Part shown: positions 48,767 through 61,391 of the stretch, piece by piece
How positions within the stretch are numbered: the stretch's first letter is position 1
Layout of the letters: each line of letters begins with the position of its first letter
Assembly: GCF_000203815.1 (NCBI RefSeq)
Contig: NW_004457735.1
Span: forward strand, 744,001 to 808,000
DNA: 64,000 nt
From: Cavenderia fasciculata
Taxonomy: Eukaryota > Evosea > Eumycetozoa > Acytosteliales > Cavenderiaceae
Direction: 5' to 3'
Program-made: the position numbers and the translations under genes
Notes under the pieces: generated by a model
What the model was told of the DNA's origin: nothing
The model's input: only the letters and a program-made list of their open reading frames with translations
Database searches by the model: none

Positions 48767-49690
48767 CTTTCTTTCTAAAAACCCTATACTATTTATTTTT
48801 ATCTCTCTCACTCTTTGTGATCGTGTGGTGATGGTGCTTGTTGATGTTGTTGTTCCCAATTCCATTCCATTCAATCAATTAGTATTTGCATCATTGTTGC
48901 TTTGCTTCAATTCCCACAAACAAAATCACGATACCGATATCGGTGCTCACCACTCATCATCATCATCATCATCATCTTTGCAATGGGGTACAAAAGTACT
49001 TGCCAACCAACCAACCAACCAACCAACCAAGCGAATTCTGATTGTTCTGATGATGATGATGGTGATTGATCATAGTGTCATGTTGCCAATATCGCAATTG
49101 GAATGAATCATGTATCCACACCAAAACAAACCAAAAAACCATCATCATCAACATCATCATCACCAACAACGGTTAACATTGATGATGGTGGTGGTATAGG
49201 TAGTATAATATGTTCCTATACTACATTATATTCCAATTGGAATAAGAAAGAAAGAAAAGAATAGGGAACCGCTTCTATCGCATTTCTAAATGGAAATGAA
49301 AACAGAACTAGAGCGCGTGTGGGTGGTGTTTATATATATATATATGTTGTCGCATGGTTGGTTACCTATACCTACCGACCTACCGACCTACCCACCCACT
49401 CACTCACGATGAATCGCATAGAGGGTGGTGTTTTTTTGTTAAATCTATGTGTGTACGTGTGTGGGGTTTGAATGTAGTACTTTTTTTAATACAACATATC
49501 ATATGTGTGTATGTATGTTGCTACAATTGATTGGGAGGTAAAAAGAAAAGAAATCCTGTGTGTTTGGGTGGGTGTAATATATTATACACAATTCAACCCG
49601 CCGGCACATCAATGCCATTCCAATTCATCCCTTTTTATTGCTTGCCAAGCAACAACAACAACAGCAGCAACAAACAATAGCTCTCTTCTC

Positions 49691-49697
<7 letters not shown>

Positions 49698-49722
<25 letters not shown>

Positions 49723-49732
49723 CAGATGGCAG
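49698..49732. repeat. (GA)n microsatellite
   Basis: About 17 AG/GA dinucleotides follow an A homopolymer inside the gene-poor spacer. Confidence 0.9.
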
Positions 49733-50777
49733 GCAAGCAAGCCGATGTTCTAAAAATATGTGGGTTGTTGGGATTCCCATATACAATTGTGTATCTGTAT
49801 CGTAGTACCATACTTGGAGGAGGAGGAGGAGTTGGGTTTAATTTATAAATTTGTTTGTGCTCCTCCCTCCCTACCTACTAGTAGCGTACCATGTGCATCG
49901 CATCCTTCACGATTTATCTTGTTTGTTCAACACCAAAGTGAAAATAGAATAGATAGAAGGGCGTGGTGGTGGTTTAGTTTGGTTTAGTAGACTCATCCCT
50001 CATCCCTCATCCTTCATCCTTCTTGTTGTTGCTTTGCTGCTTGAGCATTTCCTCCCTCATCCTTTTCCTATTCCTATTCCTTTTTTTTTTTTGTTGAATT
50101 CCATTTTACTTTATTCTCTCTTTTCCTCAAACATTAATTTTAAAGTGAGTGTTCCTGTATATAGACAAACAGTAAAATATATATTCTAAAAAAGGACCAA
50201 CCTAGGGTACCAATTAATAATAATAATAATAATAATAATTTTTTTTTTTTGTCAGTCACACCCATTATAATCATCATCATCATCAGGATCACCATTGTGA
50301 CCCTAAAAAGTCATAGCATCTACCTTTTTCCTTACGTGATATCAATCCCATCAGAGAGAGCTCACATGTATATTCAAATTGAATATACCCAACCAAAAAA
50401 CCAACAAACAGGGAGGAAGGAGTTGGTTGGGATCACCCTCCCCGCCATATGCATATTACATATTTCAACCCCCCTCCCCACTACCATCGTCAACATCACC
50501 CACACTCACCCAAAAGAGCACTGTTCATGAGCAGCAGCAGCAGTAGAAGTAGAGCACCGTAAAAAAACATCGAGGGGTCACTTTGTTTGCTGCTCTGCTT
50601 GTTTTCAAGGGCAACCATCAGCCTTTTAGAACGTGCTCTGCTCCATCATCCCAACATTTTAATGAAACATTATAGTTTGTTATCATCCATCCATACATAA
50701 ATATAACAATACGTATTATTTATTATTTATTATTTATTATAAATCAATCAGTGAGAAAATATAGCCGTAGCCTCACA

Positions 50778-50902
<125 letters not shown>

Positions 50903-51796
50903 TATTTTCCAAGCATTGCAATTAAATTTAGATCTTTGCTTTATTATTATCCATCAATCAATTTGGTTTGGAATCAATATCATATCATATCATACCATTT
51001 CATTTCATGTTTGTTATTAACCAGCCTATTCTTTGGAAAGGCTTCCATCCATAATATTATTTTTTAAAAAAAACTGGCCAGACGCCAACGACCTACTTTT
51101 TGCACACCCCACCAGAAATTCAATGGAGTGTCTGCTGAAAATAGCTGGCTAGCGTGTGGTGGTGGTGGTGGTGGCAAGGGTTGACGCTTCAGTCGAGGCA
51201 GAACCCTTTGGTCATGTGGGCAAAAGGTTTGTTGTTTGCCCCCCACTACTGAATAATAATCAGAGTCTGATCGAATCCGATTCATCATCCATTTGTTGAA
51301 TTTATTTGAATTCCTTTCCTTTCCTTCCTCCTAATCATCATCATCATCACAACCACTCACTAAACCACCCATCCAGCCAACTGTGGTACTTACAGACTAA
51401 CAACAATCGATAACTTTGTGCACAATCGAAGGTCTCTCCTTTTCTGCCATCATCATCTTTCGACCCATCATTTTATCTTCACTTTCAATATTTATTTATT
51501 TATTTATTAATGAATTCCTCTTTGTCTTTGTCCTTATTTAATTATTATTATTATAGTCTCCTAGTCCCGATTAATATTTAAGCATATAGCATATATATAT
51601 ATATATATATATATTCCTATCCTTTCCTTCTCTTGGTACACACATACATACATATCATCAAATCAAAAGGTACGTTTCTTTAATATTATTTCATTACACA
51701 CACCTCTCTTTCTCATTGATCGGTCAATCAAAATCAAAATCAAAATCAAATTGATAGAAGAGGGATCACCATCGTCGGTAGAAGGCTTAAAATGGG

Positions 51797-51930
51797 GTGG
51801 AGTCCACTAATGGGGGTGTGGCCCCCTACAGCTTTTTTTGCTCTTTTGGTAAACCCCCCAAAGAAAAAAAATAATAATAATAATAATAATAATAATTGCA
51901 GGATCAGATCAGAAGGGGGCCAAAACCCCC
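51797..51930. other. Cluster of G5/C5 hairpins
   Basis: Three short stems lie within 134 bp: GTGGA-G-TCCAC (51797-51807), GGGGG-TGTGG-CCCCC (51812-51826) and GGGGG-CCAAAA-CCCCC (51915-51930). An unpaired AACCCCCC and an AAT run lie between them. It lies about 130 bp after the donor at 51670, within a candidate leader intron. Confidence 0.4.
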
Positions 51931-53096
51931 AGATAAAGAGGTTTTGCCATCATATATAATAGACTCTGTGTTCTCTCTCTATCAATTCAATCATTCAATC
52001 AAAATCAACCGTCATCTCAAAGTCACCCCTTTCCCCCCCTCGTCTGCTGCTTTTTTTTAATCTTTTGATAACTCTCCCATCTCTCCCATCTCTCCCATCT
52101 CTCTTTTCAAACAAACACACACACACCACACACGACGCTATCTAGCAACACCCACTCACTCACTCTCACTCAGCGACACCCACTGCAGCAGGTCATCATC
52201 CATCAGCGTCGCATTTTATAAGCCAAGGGTTGGAGGCAAGTGCACACAACAAGCAGCAGGCACACTTTAGTTTCGTTGGAGAGCATGGGTGTTGTGCTCA
52301 GCAAGGCTCTTTCTTTTTTTTAATTTATTTTTTAATTTACACAATCAAAAAAACCTTCCCTTTTTCTTTTTTTATTTATTTATTTATTACAAATACTTTC
52401 TATATTTATAGTACTTCGATCGAAAGTAGTCAACATACACATAGTGATTCCTATACACATACAATACATAACATAGTAATAGTTTAAACAAACAAAACAA
52501 GCATTCAACAACAAGGCCTTATCTGCAGAGTAAGTCTTTCATTAATTTATTCATTCATTTTTCAGTCGCATGACACCAATCCAAATCATTTAGTACTTTC
52601 CTCTTCCTCGTCATTATCCCTCTTCATCACACACATGTTTATTAATCCATTGGGTCTTGTGAATAACTATTACTATTATTCCCTTATCATTCCTTACTAT
52701 TGTTAAGAAGAGAGGAGAGTCCTTTTTTGTTATATAGTGCAAGGCTAGTTAGTAGGGCTGGCCCTTCTCCTACTACTACTTCACTACGAGGTTGACTTTG
52801 GCGGTTGGATGACCAACCCACAGAACACCCCATTTTTTTTTTTTTGAGTTTTCCATTTGTGGATTTTCACCCCCCTCCCCATTATCCATCAAAAGCTCCT
52901 CCTCGAGAGAGAATCGACCCTTTTAACCTTTTTTGTTTTCAACAACACATTTAATTAATTGGTTCATTTCCCATTTTTAGTATAAAGTAGTAGAGTAGTA
53001 TTAGTTTATTTCATTTTAGGGTGAATTTTATAAATTAGGTGATTTTGATTGAAATAGGGCATTCAGTTCCGCTTACGCAACCCCTCACCGTGTCTA

Positions 53097-53117
53097 CCCC
53101 CCCCCCCCCCCCCCCCC
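53097..53117. repeat. C homopolymer of 21 bases
   Basis: A run of 21 cytosines lies about 230 bp upstream of the histone deacetylase ATG. Such runs are rare in an AT-rich genome and its length may be an assembly estimate. Confidence 0.9.
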
Positions 53118-53345
53118 TTTAAACCCATCAACCCAACAATCAGCCATCTCAACCAAGCATACATATTAGTTTTATAGTATAGTATACTCACTGACCTTTA
53201 TCACTATCACTATCACATATAGTATACAACAAATAATAATAATATATAATAATAATATACCATCCCTTTAGAATATTTAATAATAATATTTAATAATAAT
53301 AATATAGATATAGAGTAGTAATAGTAACAGAGAGAGAGAACAAGA

Positions 53346-56300
53346 ATGATGACATCAATCCAAGCTATTACAGTCTCGGATAGAGCCGTGATTGAAAAGC
53401 CAGCTTGTTGCTCATCGGCCCAACGTGGTCATTGTACAGGGCATTGTCCGAGAATAGAAGATGTGTTTTATTCCCAACGTAAAGGTAAAACAAATAAAGG
53501 AGCTCAAAGATGGCGTTGTAAAGCTTGTGGAACTAAATGGACTGTATGTATACAACAATATATTATAATATTATAATTAATTAATATTTGTTGATATTTG
53601 ATATTTGATGACTTATATACTTTTTTTCTTTTTTTCTTTCTTTTTTAGTCAAAAGGAATTATACAACCACCAGTTGTACCAGATACATTGGTTAGTTCGA
53701 TTGGATATGGATCGGGACCTGAGGAGGGGTCACTGGATCTGAGTCAAAGACGAATCAAGAGAACCAAGTTGTCGGATGGTCTCATGAATACACCACCTCC
53801 ATACGGTTTGTTTACTTCAAACACTTCACCTACGGGATCACCCATGTCCTCGCCACCCTCCCCCACATCCTCGCTCGTTGTCCCGTCGTCTACACCATCA
53901 ACACGATCTCTGTTGGCGTCGACGTCGCAATCGAATAACCAATCATTTGTACCTATCCTTCCCACGAGCTCCACGCCTACCGGTAGTAGCATGCGTGCAT
54001 CTGGAGGATCGATTCCTACCACTTCTTCATCTTCCAATTCAAACAATGGATCTAAAGCACTGTCACTACCCGGGTCATCGAGTAACCCGTCTCTTATGGG
54101 TCTTGGCAACAGTTCCAATCTTTTGGGTAATAGTAGTAGCGGCGGTCCCACTAAACCTGTTTTAGTCGGTGGATCAAACAATAACAATAATAATAATAAT
54201 AATAATAATAGTAACAATAGTAATGGTAATAATCAACCACCATCGACTGCAACGAGAAGTAATAGTATGGGGTACCTTCAACAGCAGCAACAACAACAAC
54301 AACAACAATACCAACTACCCAATCGATTTGGATCAAGGTCACCATCTGGAACATCATCACCTATCAATATACAATCACAACCACTACCTCCTCAACAACA
54401 GCAACAACAACAACAACTATCACCAAAATCAGGTAAATCAAAAATTGGAATGCCACCTGGAAAACAACAACAATCATCATCGTCAACAGGGTTCCTTTCA
54501 AGTACACCGTATACTCAAACTAGACCTGGTATCAACTCTATTCCAAATGGACGACAATATCAACACCAACAACAACAACAACAACAACATCATCAACAAC
54601 ATCAACAACATCAACAATCATCAACCAATCGTAGACACCTTTTTGATAACAATCAATCACCAAACAACCCAACAACAATGTACAATAATAATAACAATAA
54701 TAATAATAATAATATAGATTATTCACGTGTAAATATAGGAGATTCAAGTCAATTCTCTCCATTTGGTATTGATGATAATGTTGCAAGTACAAGTCTTGGT
54801 GGAGGTGTACCGTCGACAACTATTCATAGTCAGTTGCAGTCATATGTACCATCATCGTCGATTATAGAGTCGTTGCGCAAGTTGCTCTTGTCGGTGGTCG
54901 TGTTTAATAATGAGTATGCGGTAGAGCACCGTCTGCGTCTAAACAACTTCCTCTCTATCTTTTCATTGCCGTCGAGTGAGGCCATCTACAATACAACGTC
55001 GACCAAGATCCTGTTACAACAAATTGACGGGAATATCTTTTACGTGTCCAAACACTACCAGTGCTTGTATCGGACCATTTCGCATCACCACTCTATCATG
55101 GAAGACACGTATGCACCACTGCTAGACGTCTACTTTGACGAACAAGAGATTGCTAGATTCCTCGTGTTTGCCGAACAACACGCTGCCATTGAAGACGCGT
55201 ACGAAGCTATTTTACACGAGATTGTTCAGCATCGTGAAGAACTCAATGCCAAAAAGGAGTCAATCGAGTCGTATATCAACGAGGGTGCGTTGCATGCGAC
55301 GATTAGTAATGCGACCCGAGGTGGAAGTGATAGAGAGAATGGCGGGTCTCCCGTGAGCGGGCTGGAACAGGCCAAGCAAGACACCACACGTCTACTCGAC
55401 TCGCTGGCACCGTTTGAAACAACATTGGCGACGATCGAGGGTAAGCTGCGAGCCATCCAAAAAGAGTCTGGGTTTATTCAAAAGGTGTATCAGTTGATTG
55501 AACTGTTGTACCATATCCACGTGCAGGCGTATCGACAGATTGTAGAGAAACATAGTCGCGCCATCCAACAGTATCTCATCGACGTGGTGCAACAGACTCT
55601 GTGCAACGCTGATGCCATGGCCGCGTCGTATACTCGTTTGAGACAGGCTTTTTCACTCAGTCCTCCCGAGAGCGCGTTTGACGAGGCCATGGTTGACGCA
55701 GCCTCCCAGAACCCATTCACCACACGCCTGGCAACACTGCTCAACCGCTACGAAATGTCCAAGGGTGCGGCTGGTGTGGGATCGACGGGAACGGCCAACT
55801 CGGGTGCGGCGGGTAACTTGGTGCCACGCGACCGCCGTCTGCTGGCCATCTACCACACCACGTGCATGGAGCATGCTGTGCCGGACGACCACCCCGAGAA
55901 CCCCAAGCGTCTGACAGCGGTCATTCGCGCGATTAGTGATGTCGCCAAGCAGTCGGACCGCATCGTCGTCAAGAACGACCCCGAGGAAGCCGCCGACAAG
56001 TGGATCCTGACGTGTCACTCACCCGAGTACCTGCGTCGTCTCGAAGAGATCACTGCCAAGCTCGATGTTGGTGACATCCGTCCATTGCACAACCCCAACG
56101 GCAACAGCTCGGGTGACGGCGCACAGACACACTTTGCAGAGGGTGAAGACGGCGACACGTTCATTTCCAAGATGTCGCTGCGTGCTGCACGTCGCTCGGT
56201 TGGCGCGTCGCTGCATGCGGTTGACCAAGTCATGCGCGGCAACTATTCCAGCTCGTTTGTGGCGGCTCGTCCACCCGGCCATCACGCCGGTCGCGATGGT

Positions 56301-56927
56301 ATGACCTCTGGCACGTCATCGCAGGGGTTCTGTATATTAAACAATGTCTGTATCGCCGCCAAGTACGCACAGCTACGATACAATGTCGAGCGTGTCGCTG
56401 TCATTGACTATGACGTCCACCACGGTAACGGCAGCGAAGAGATTCTCGCCGGTGACCAGGGATTCCTCTTCCTCTCCATTCACATGTACGAAGAAGGGTT
56501 CTACCCAGGCAGCGGTGGGTGTACTGCCCAAGGTGCATTCCATCCACTCTCTGCATTACCCGATGTCGTCCAACTCTCGGAAAAGGACCAAGAACCCCTC
56601 CCACCCAACATTATCAATGTGCCCATGAACCCAAAGAGTTCGGCTGTCTCCTTCCTCAAGGCATTTGGCGCACTCATTGACAAACTCAATGAATACCAGC
56701 CCGAACTCATCCTCATCAGCTGTGGATTCGATGCCCACATTGACGACAGTTTAGCATCTCTCTGTCTCATGGAAGAACATTATGTAGAGATGACTAAAAG
56801 CTTGAAAAAAGTGGCCGATCGTTGGAGCAAAGGAAGAATCATTTCCATCCTTGAAGGTGGTTATAATATAAATGCTTTAAAACAATGTACAATTGCTCAT
56901 TTGGTTGCATTAACTGATGATGATTAA
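53346..56927 (+). CDS. Class II histone deacetylase with N-terminal Cys-rich motif
   Basis: Exons 53346-53543 and 53649-56927 join to 1,158 residues. Residues 21-61 hold a zinc-ribbon-like set of Cys/His (CC, HC-x2-HC, then C-x2-C in RWRCKACGTKW). A long Ser/Pro, Asn and Gln-rich region runs to about 370, then a helical region to about 780. The deacetylase domain (about 790-1155) has DDHPENPKRL, the His pair in ARPPGHHA, zinc ligands in VIDYDVHHGNG, the GFYPGSGG loop and SCGFDAHIDDSLASL. Class II HDACs remove acetyl groups from lysines using zinc. The domain order recalls dictyostelid HdaD-type proteins, but I assign no symbol. G+C rises sharply in the catalytic part. The large 5' spacer suggests complex regulation. 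Confidence 0.9.
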
Positions 56928-57271
56928 AATCACAAAATCAAACAAATAATATATAAATTTAGAATAATAATAATAATAATAATAATAATAGAACTAACAC
57001 AAACCAAACAGATTTTTAAAAACAAAAACATGTATATATATAATATTTGTATACAAAAAAAACAACAAACAAAGATGAAATCCAGAAACATACCAATTGT
57101 AAATAATAATAAATAACAAATATTTTCCACAATACTAGTATACTCTTTTTAAAATTAATTTTAATTAATTTCCAATTTTGGTTATAATATTTAATATGTC
57201 GATTATAATTATATATTATAATATATACATTCTACTACCAATTTTGTGTGTTTTTATTATTAATAATATTA
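56928..57271. other. Convergent 3' spacer
   Basis: 344 bp between the stops of the histone deacetylase and the next minus-strand gene. It is AT-rich with an AAT run near 56964-56990. No feature is seen. Confidence 0.5.
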
Positions 57272-59174
57272 TTAGTCTTGCATACCTTCACGCCAAATAC
57301 AGGTTGGAGGTAGACATCCATATTCTTCAACCCAATTCTCTTTGATTGACTTTGTAATACGATGAAGTGATTGATAATGAGATTGTTTCTCAGTTTCAGA
57401 GGTTGGTATTGTTAGACGACTGAAAATCATTGCAATCACCTTGTCCAATACATTCATGGCTGGTTCTGGTGGTTTTTCGTCGTCACTATCATCTTGTTGA
57501 CGTTTCTTCTTTTCCTCTTCATCTTGTTTCTTTTGTTTCTCTTTTTCTTCCAATTCTCTAACCACTCTTGTTTCCTCTTCCAATTCCTTTATCTCTTTTT
57601 CCAATATTTCCAAGTCCTCTTGTTCTTGACGCTTATTTAAATTGAAAAATCCTAATCCTCCAAGTGAAATACCGCCGCCACCACCAGTCAATGATCTTGA
57701 ACCACCATAGTCTTCTTCCTCTTCATCATAATTATAATTTGATGAATCTGTGATATAACCAAATGGTCTAATTTCTTGTATATCTGTTGGTTGTTTCCAT
57801 CCACTTGTTTCTTCTTCATCTTCATTATCTGCTTCATCTAAATATTCTTCACTTGGTCCATCACTAAAAGTACTATTACTGACAGTCTCTAATTTCAACA
57901 ATTCCTTTTTCTTTTTGTATTCATAATTTAATGGTTGTACCTTTAAATCTGCCAATGTTGGTTCTGGTTCTTCTTCATCATAATATTCTTCTTCACCATC
58001 TTCTTCATTATATTCTCCGTCATAATCTTCATCATATTCTTCGTCTTCTGGATAATCTCCTTCCTCTTCATTATATTCACCGTCTTCACCATTATATTCA
58101 CCATCTTCACCATTATATTGTTGTTGATCATTATCACCATTTTCTTCATCGTATTCTTCTTCTTGATGATCTCCATCTTCTTCATTATATTCATCATTAT
58201 ATTCACCATCATCTTCTTCTCCATTATATTGTTCTTGACCATCATCATTTTCATTTTCTTCTTCCTTTTTCTTTTCAAAACCAATTTCAAGACCCTCCAA
58301 TTCTTTAATTGATTGTTGTAATTTAAGAATAATGTCACGATTGATTTCAGTTTCATATTTCTTTTGCATTCTCTTTTCAAATTCATCCATTCGTTTTTGG
58401 TCGTCTTGTAACTCCTCGTTGAGCAATAGTTTGGCGGTTGAGCCCAACAGTTGTTGTTCGATTGCCATAAACTCAATTGCCAATGCCATGTTGTGTTTAT
58501 AGACGAGGTCATGATTACTCTTTGCCAAATAGACACATTTGAGAATGTTGACAGCCTTGGACTCTGTTCTTTCCTTTATCTTTTTCCACATTTCATCGAC
58601 CAAGTAACCATCAAGTGTCACTGGATACGATACAGTGGTGATAAAATCGGTTGGCGGGAATGACTTTTCGATATTCTTAATGTCATTGCTCCACATCTTT
58701 GAAGTGGTGTGAAATGCCAAATCTTGTGCAAAGAGACCACCAGTTATTCTTTTAAACGTTGTTTCATCTCTCATTGCCTTGACAATCATATCAAATGTAT
58801 CTTTTGCCTCTATATGACCATTCTTTAAATGTATTAATCCATTTGTCAGTTTTGTGAAATTAACCAATACCAATGGTTCCTCTTCTTCCTCTTCAACATT
58901 AGCTTGTGTATTTTTCATTACTATTGATTGTTGTAATGGTGTAACAGATGATGTTGATATAGATGTTGATGTAGTTGATTTATCCTTCTTTTCATTATTA
59001 TCAATATTATTATTATTATTATTAGGTTGTTGTTTCTTTAATTGTTCCAATTCTTTAAAACTAATAACCTTTTTACTTTTATCTACAAATATAGTTGCAC
59101 CTTGAATTGGTGTTGTCTTTGGTGCTGCTGTGTGAATGTTGGTGTTTAACTTTCTTTTTCTCTTCCTCTTCTTT

Positions 59175-59235
<61 letters not shown>

Positions 59236-59411
59236 AGTCTTAATAGCTCATCTTTAATTGCAGATGATGAAGATGAAGAAGATAAAGTTGGGGATGACAA
59301 AGCAGGTGACACCGCAACTGTTCCCACAGATTTGGTTGGTGCCGATTCATAGTATTTTGTCGTCTGTTCTGAATCATCATCCCATGAATCTGGTACATCT
59401 ATCTTTTCCAT
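57272..59411 (-). CDS. Unrecognised acidic coiled-coil protein, reading frame interrupted once
   Basis: The minus strand starts at ATG 59411 with MEKIDVPDSWDDDSEQTTKY and runs through a Ser run and about 20 Gln (CAA) codons. The frame then ends at 59079. The rest of the protein lies in the +1 frame, open from the CAA run (as AAC) and clearly coding from about 59130 to the stop at 57272. It reads GATIFVDKSKKVISFKELEQ, then a conserved helical region (GLFAQDLAFHTTSKMWSNDI), an acidic stretch with EYNEEDGE-type repeats, a charged coiled coil and the end PPTCIWREGMQD. No plausible intron joins the frames. A one-base assembly error near the CAA tract is likely; otherwise translation could begin at ATG 58918. 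I do not recognise the family. Confidence 0.6.
59167..59231 (-). repeat. CAA (polyGln) microsatellite in coding sequence
   Basis: About 20 CAA codons on the minus strand (TTG on the plus strand). Its length is prone to variation and to sequencing error, which matters for the frame problem in the host gene. Confidence 0.85.
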
Positions 59412-59662
59412 TGATCGATATTGATATATAGAGAGAGATAATAGAGTTATTAATATCTATGTCTCTTATTGCTTCTATTCTAGTTGATAGCATCAATTAA
59501 ACAATGAGAGTCGTTCGAGTTTTTTTTAATGTCTTTTTTTACGAAGTTCTTTTGAATCTGTAGCTTTCGTTCTTTGATCATTGCCCAAAAGTTGCATATT
59601 TTGTTTATAGTTTCTATTTTATATTATATAATATATATATATATATATATCAAATCAATAAG
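59412..59662. promoter_or_regulatory. Bidirectional promoter, acidic protein / mitochondrial-type protein
   Basis: A 251-bp spacer between two ATGs facing away from each other. A TATATATATA run at about 59630-59650 lies directly upstream of the plus-strand gene. Confidence 0.45.
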
Positions 59663-60427
59663 ATGAATTTAACAAAGAGTTTAAGAGCTCTCACCTTTTT
59701 AAATTGCAGTACTCAAACTACTACTGCTGCTTCAACATATACTCCAATCTTTGTTAGGTATGATCGTGACAGATAGTATATCATCAGCAGACAGACATAC
59801 AGACAGAGATATTGCAAACGAATGATGTATATGGAGAGAGAGAGAGAGAGAGATATCTATCTTCATACACCATGCATAGTGCAATAAGAACAAAAGGACA
59901 CAAATGATGATGATGATGATGATGATAGTAGAGATTAGATTTGGAGAATGTAATATTAATCTAGTCTCTTTTTCTATAAATGTAGATCATACGCAAGAGT
60001 AGTTGAATCAGTTGAAGTACCAGAAGAACTATTAAAGAAATACCCAAAGCCACATAGAGATCAACCAACACACGCAAGAAAACTACGAGTTAGAAGAGAG
60101 GTACAAGTTAGACGTAACCTCAAACTCAAAGAACACCAAAAACCAATCCAAGACTGGCGTCTTGCACCTGTACATCATCTTCCAAGATTTGACGCATCGA
60201 TCGTCAAACCAAAAGTAGACTACAAGAACAGAGTCGATCAATTTGAAGACAAGCCATTTGGTTATTTGAGACGTAAAGAAGAGAAACAAAGACAATTAAA
60301 GGCAGAGGAAGAGGAAATCATAAATCAATTGAGAATCAAGAGAGAACAAAAGAAAGAAGAAGAACAAAGATTAAAAGAAGCAAAGACAGAGGCATTAAAA
60401 GCAAGACAACAAGAAATTGTTCAATAA
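59663..60427 (+). CDS. Probable mitochondrial basic protein, 178 residues
   Basis: Exons 59663-59757 and 59986-60427 join in frame over a 228-bp intron (GTATGA...AAATGTAG). Exon 1 (MNLTKSLRALTFLNCSTQTT) has no acidic residues and could form a basic amphipathic helix, as in a mitochondrial presequence. Exon 2 is strongly basic with KKYPKPHRDQ, ARKLRVRREVQVRRNLKLKE, RLAPVHHLPRFD and a Glu/Lys coiled-coil tail. The pattern would suit a mitochondrial ribosomal or RNA-binding protein, but I cannot name it. The open frame on the opposite strand in this interval is a shadow. Confidence 0.72.
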
Positions 60428-60797
60428 TATAATAAATAATAATAACAACAATAACCTAAAACTAATTTAAATCAATATTGATTGACCAACTACGAGAGGA
60501 ATATTTATTTATTTATTTATTTATTAATTATTGATTTGTTTGGATTCAATTGTACAAGAATATGGAATATCCAGTCTTGGATGAATATGACAATACTTCC
60601 GCGGTCGATAAGGATTGTCACATAATGGGCAATTAAAATGGAGTTTGGTCAATTCTATGGATGGGATGGTAACAATCACTATTGCTACCATGTCAAACAG
60701 GAGGTGACCGCAATCAGTCACTATTATTATAGTTATTTGTTGTTAAAATGAAGATTATAACTGTTGTATGTTGTTGGATCTGACACATGAGTATTGG
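60428..60797 (-). other. 3' spacer with a doubtful 55-codon open frame
   Basis: The spacer lies between the stops of two convergent genes. On the minus strand, ATG 60691 to 60524 reads MVAIVIVTIPSIELTKLHFN, then CPLCDNPYRPRKYCHIHPRL and a stop. The C-x2-C and H-x-H spacing looks slightly protein-like, so a remnant of a zinc-binding protein is possible. No splice partner was found. Confidence 0.25.
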
Positions 60798-61241
60798 TTA
60801 TGTCTTGATTTTCTTTGTTGTTTGAAGTTTCTCTTCGATGAGATGTCTAAATGATTCAGATGGTAATTCGAAACCATTAATCTCTTCGTCGTCAATGACA
60901 CTATCATCGAAACCATCCAAGTCATAGTACTCTGCAATCTCTTTTTCGACGATATCCGTTGTGATGATATAGTTTGGTAGTTGTTGTTGAAGTATTCTTG
61001 TACAATTGATAATTGCAAACTGTCTATTGACTCCAACTGGTAGGTATTTACTTATTGCTTGTAGCAACAAACACTTTGTCTTGTAGTCCCATTCGATCGC
61101 TATCTTTTCTAGGTTGGTTATTGTTGGTGATACTTGTCCACTTGTATTATTACTACCTTCACTACTACTACCGCTACCACTGCCACTATTACTACCATCA
61201 CTCATATCTATATTCTCTGCATCACTACTATTATTTGTCAT
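60798..61241 (-). CDS. Eaf7 / MRGBP-like subunit of the NuA4 acetyltransferase
   Basis: A single exon of 147 residues. After a Ser/Gly/Asn-rich N terminus (1-45) comes the CT20/Eaf7 domain: IEWDYKTKCLLLQAISKYLP, VGVNRQFAIINCTRIL, then an E-I-A-E-Y-Y-D-L-D helix and FELPSESFRHLIEEK. The KPVGVNRHF and YYDL-type landmarks define human MRGBP and yeast Eaf7, which anchor MRG15/Eaf3 within the NuA4 histone acetyltransferase in the nucleus. The yeast protein is longer; the human one is close in size. The start lies about 150 bp from the divergent SF3B6 gene. Confidence 0.82.
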   Translation of the reverse strand: MTNNSSDAENIDMSDGSNSGSGSGSSSEGSNNTSGQVSPTITNLEKIAIEWDYKTKCLLLQAISKYLPVGVNRQFAIINCTRILQQQLPNYIITTDIVEKEIAEYYDLDGFDDSVIDDEEINGFELPSESFRHLIEEKLQTTKKIKT

Positions 61242-61391
61242 TCTTATCGATAATTGTTAATTGATGAAACTTCGATTATGATGATCTAAAGTTAAACTTC
61301 ACTCAAACTAAAATTGAGTTTTGAGGAGGCGATTTCATTGTTTACTTTATTATTTATATTTATTATTACTCTCTTTCAGTACATATATATA
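61242..61391. promoter_or_regulatory. Bidirectional promoter, Eaf7-like / SF3B6
   Basis: Only 150 bp separate the two ATGs facing away from each other. The spacer is AT-rich, with an ACATATATAT element just before the SF3B6 ATG. Confidence 0.45.

Noticed and set aside
48825-49169. A 93-codon plus-strand frame and its minus-strand shadow
   Set aside because: Mostly translated CAT/CCAA/ATG microsatellites; no conserved segment.
54169-54819. Open frames in other phases within the N-terminal half of the histone deacetylase gene
   Set aside because: Shadows of the Asn/Gln repeats of the real frame.
59079-59160. A very short intron joining the two frames of the acidic coiled-coil gene
   Set aside because: The only GT...AG pairs are under 30 bases, lack a T-rich acceptor and do not restore the frame.
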